Source of the DNA: Brucepastera parasyntrophica
GTDB lineage: Bacteria > Spirochaetota > Spirochaetia > Treponematales > Treponemataceae
Length of the DNA: 64,000 nt
NCBI RefSeq assembly: GCF_022376835.1
Contig: NZ_CP084606.1
Span: 434,001 to 498,000 of the forward strand
Reading direction: 5' to 3'
How positions within the stretch are numbered: the first letter of the stretch is position 1; every line of letters begins with the position of its first letter. Made by a program: the position numbers and the translations under genes. The notes beneath the pieces were generated by a model. That model searched no databases and had not been told where the DNA came from. It saw nothing but the letters and a program-made list of their open reading frames with translations. Shown here in pieces: positions 62,787 to 64,000 of this stretch.

Positions 62787-64000
62787 TTATATCTTATCCT
62801 CTGCAATTAAAACCGGAAAAATCCGTTCGAGGGCCATGCCGCGAGACCCCTTAATGAAAACCAGGTCGTCGCTGTTTACGACCCTGTCCAGACTGTCCGC
62901 CAGCTCATCAATACTAGCGCAGAATCGTACGGAGGGACTCTTCCATTCCATATTCCGGCCGGCCTGTATCATTTCTTCACCGATTAAAAAAATATGCGCC
63001 GCATTCACAGAGTCAGCGTGCCTGCAAATATTCGCATGCGCCCGCACTGAATTTTCTCCGAGTTCAAGCATAGAACCAAGTACAAGTATCTTTTCGCCGG
63101 CCCAATCAATATCCCTGACAAATCCAAGAGCCTTTTCCATTGAATCCGGGTTTGCGTTATAACAATCGCAGAAGACAGTGCAGCGCCCGTAGCGTATTTC
63201 TGTTCTGCCGAAAAGGGCATTTACAGACTCAATACCGTTTTTAATCTGTCCGGTTTCAATGCCTGCAAATTGCGCAAGGCTTATCGCCCCCAGCGCATTT
63301 TTTAAGTTATATGCTCCGGGAACCTTAAAATGTATTTTTTCTCCGTCATAAAAATATCGGTTCCCTCAAGTCCCAGAAAATCGGCCCGTTCAAAACCCTT
63401 AGTGGAATTGACACCGAACCGGAAAATGGTTCCGGCCGGAACCTCGGCAAGAAAATCCGAATACGCATCATCATCCGGAATAAAGCCTGCATCAGAATCA
63501 TTGAAAAACGAAAAAATATTTTTTTTCTCCTCAGCAATAGCGGTCTGCGTGCCGAGAATTCCGATATGGGCAGTCCCGATATTTGTAATTAAGGCGAGAT
63601 TAGGAGAAAGAACCTTTGCCGTTTCGAGAATCTCGTTCCGTCTGTTCATCCCAAGCTCGAAAATACCAATCTGATGCTCCGCGCGTATTTTAAAAACCGA
63701 AAGCGGCAATCCTGTTTCAGAATTCAGATTGCCGTCATTTGTCACTACATTGAATTTCTGTGAAAAATTGCCGCGGCAACTTCTTTTGTTGTTGTCTTTC
63801 CGTTTGAACCGGTAATGCCGATCCGCAGAAGACCGGGGAAGGAAGCAACATACGCCCGGGCGGCATCCTGCAAACCCTGCAGAGTATTGTCAACCTGAAT
63901 AAAACAGGCGTGAAAACGCTCCCCCTCACTTGTAATTTTCCTGAGGTTTTTCCGGGCATGGAAACTGTCAACCAGAATAACGGAAGCGCCTGATTCAAGG
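62787..64000 (-). CDS. murF: UDP-N-acetylmuramoyl-tripeptide-D-alanyl-D-alanine ligase MurF, cut by the window and with two one-base frameshifts
   Basis: Adds D-Ala-D-Ala to the UDP-MurNAc-tripeptide. Three frames together give one MurF: SGASVILVDSFHARKNL to the P-loop IGITGSNGKTTTKEVAAA, then FNVVTNDGNLNSETGLPLSV, IGIFELGMNRRNEI and NLALITNIGTAHIG, and after a second shift IHFKVPGAYNLKNALGAIS, FCDCYNANPDSMEKAL and VLGSMLELGENS. The shifts sit in A runs on the plus strand at 63763-63767 and 63350-63354, each one base short. The first 60-80 residues lie beyond the right edge. The stop precedes ftsW by one base. Confidence 0.93.

Noticed and set aside
1..64000. CRISPR arrays, insertion sequences, rRNA genes or a replication origin
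   Set aside because: No regularly spaced repeats, transposase motifs, rRNA stretches or DnaA-box clusters were seen.

Overview
This is a 64 kb piece of a spirochaete chromosome, most probably Treponema in the broad sense. The main evidence is a flaA gene for the periplasmic flagellar sheath protein, a spirochaete-type radical SAM/SPASM gene upstream of it, and two gene orders I recall from T. pallidum: rimP-nusA-infB-rbfA-truB-ribF-rpsO-pnp and murF-ftsW-ftsQ-ftsA-ftsZ-xerD-dprA-topA-xerC-flgB to fliJ. Both tRNAs lack an encoded CCA. I see no phage, insertion sequence or CRISPR array.

Layout. 1-11.7 kb (minus strand): a translation and RNA operon from rimP to pnp, followed by an M16 peptidase that runs off the left end. 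Upstream of rimP is an unrecognised helical protein. 11.7-22.5 kb (minus): a small alarmone synthetase fused to TPRs, flaA, then a translationally coupled cell-envelope and sugar operon reading toward flaA. That operon holds a spiro-SPASM radical SAM protein, a glycosyltransferase, a three-part cytidylyltransferase/glycosyltransferase/methyltransferase, an ATP-grasp ligase, an amidase and a GerMN protein. It is the best candidate here for an undescribed pathway. 22.5-25.8 kb (plus): xseA-xseB-mutL. 25.8-30.2 kb: two TPR proteins, with a third facing away from them. 30.2-34.5 kb (plus): a metallophosphoesterase, a ParB-like protein and a complete RsbU/RsbV/RsbW partner-switching module ending at a strong terminator. 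34.5-41.7 kb: two unknown genes, an aconitase, an HD hydrolase, a ComFB-domain protein, a small exported protein, the remains of an AlgI/MBOAT acyltransferase and two tRNAs. 41.7-43.4 kb: a TGS-uridine kinase fusion. 43.5-56.7 kb (minus): dprA-topA-xerC-hslV-hslU-flgB-flgC-fliE-fliF-fliG-fliH-fliI-fliJ, almost the gene order of the Bacillus subtilis fla/che operon front. 56.7-64 kb (minus): a TPR lipoprotein, xerD and the division cluster ftsZ-ftsA-ftsQ-ftsW-murF, with murF cut by the right end.

Sequence quality matters here. Seven intact-looking genes (truB, nusA, the three-part sugar gene, the phosphoesterase, fliH, the lipoprotein gene and murF, twice) are each broken by the apparent loss of exactly one base in a mononucleotide run. 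Several are essential in all bacteria studied. The simplest reading is uncorrected homopolymer errors in the assembly, so these genes are annotated at full length as single CDSs. The only gene that looks truly decayed is the MBOAT remnant at 40.9-41.3 kb.

A second recurring feature is that several genes have a sigma70-like promoter whose -10 box lies only 6-9 bases before the start codon and no ribosome binding site, which suggests leaderless mRNAs (the alarmone synthetase, a TPR protein, rsbU, an exported protein and perhaps xseA).
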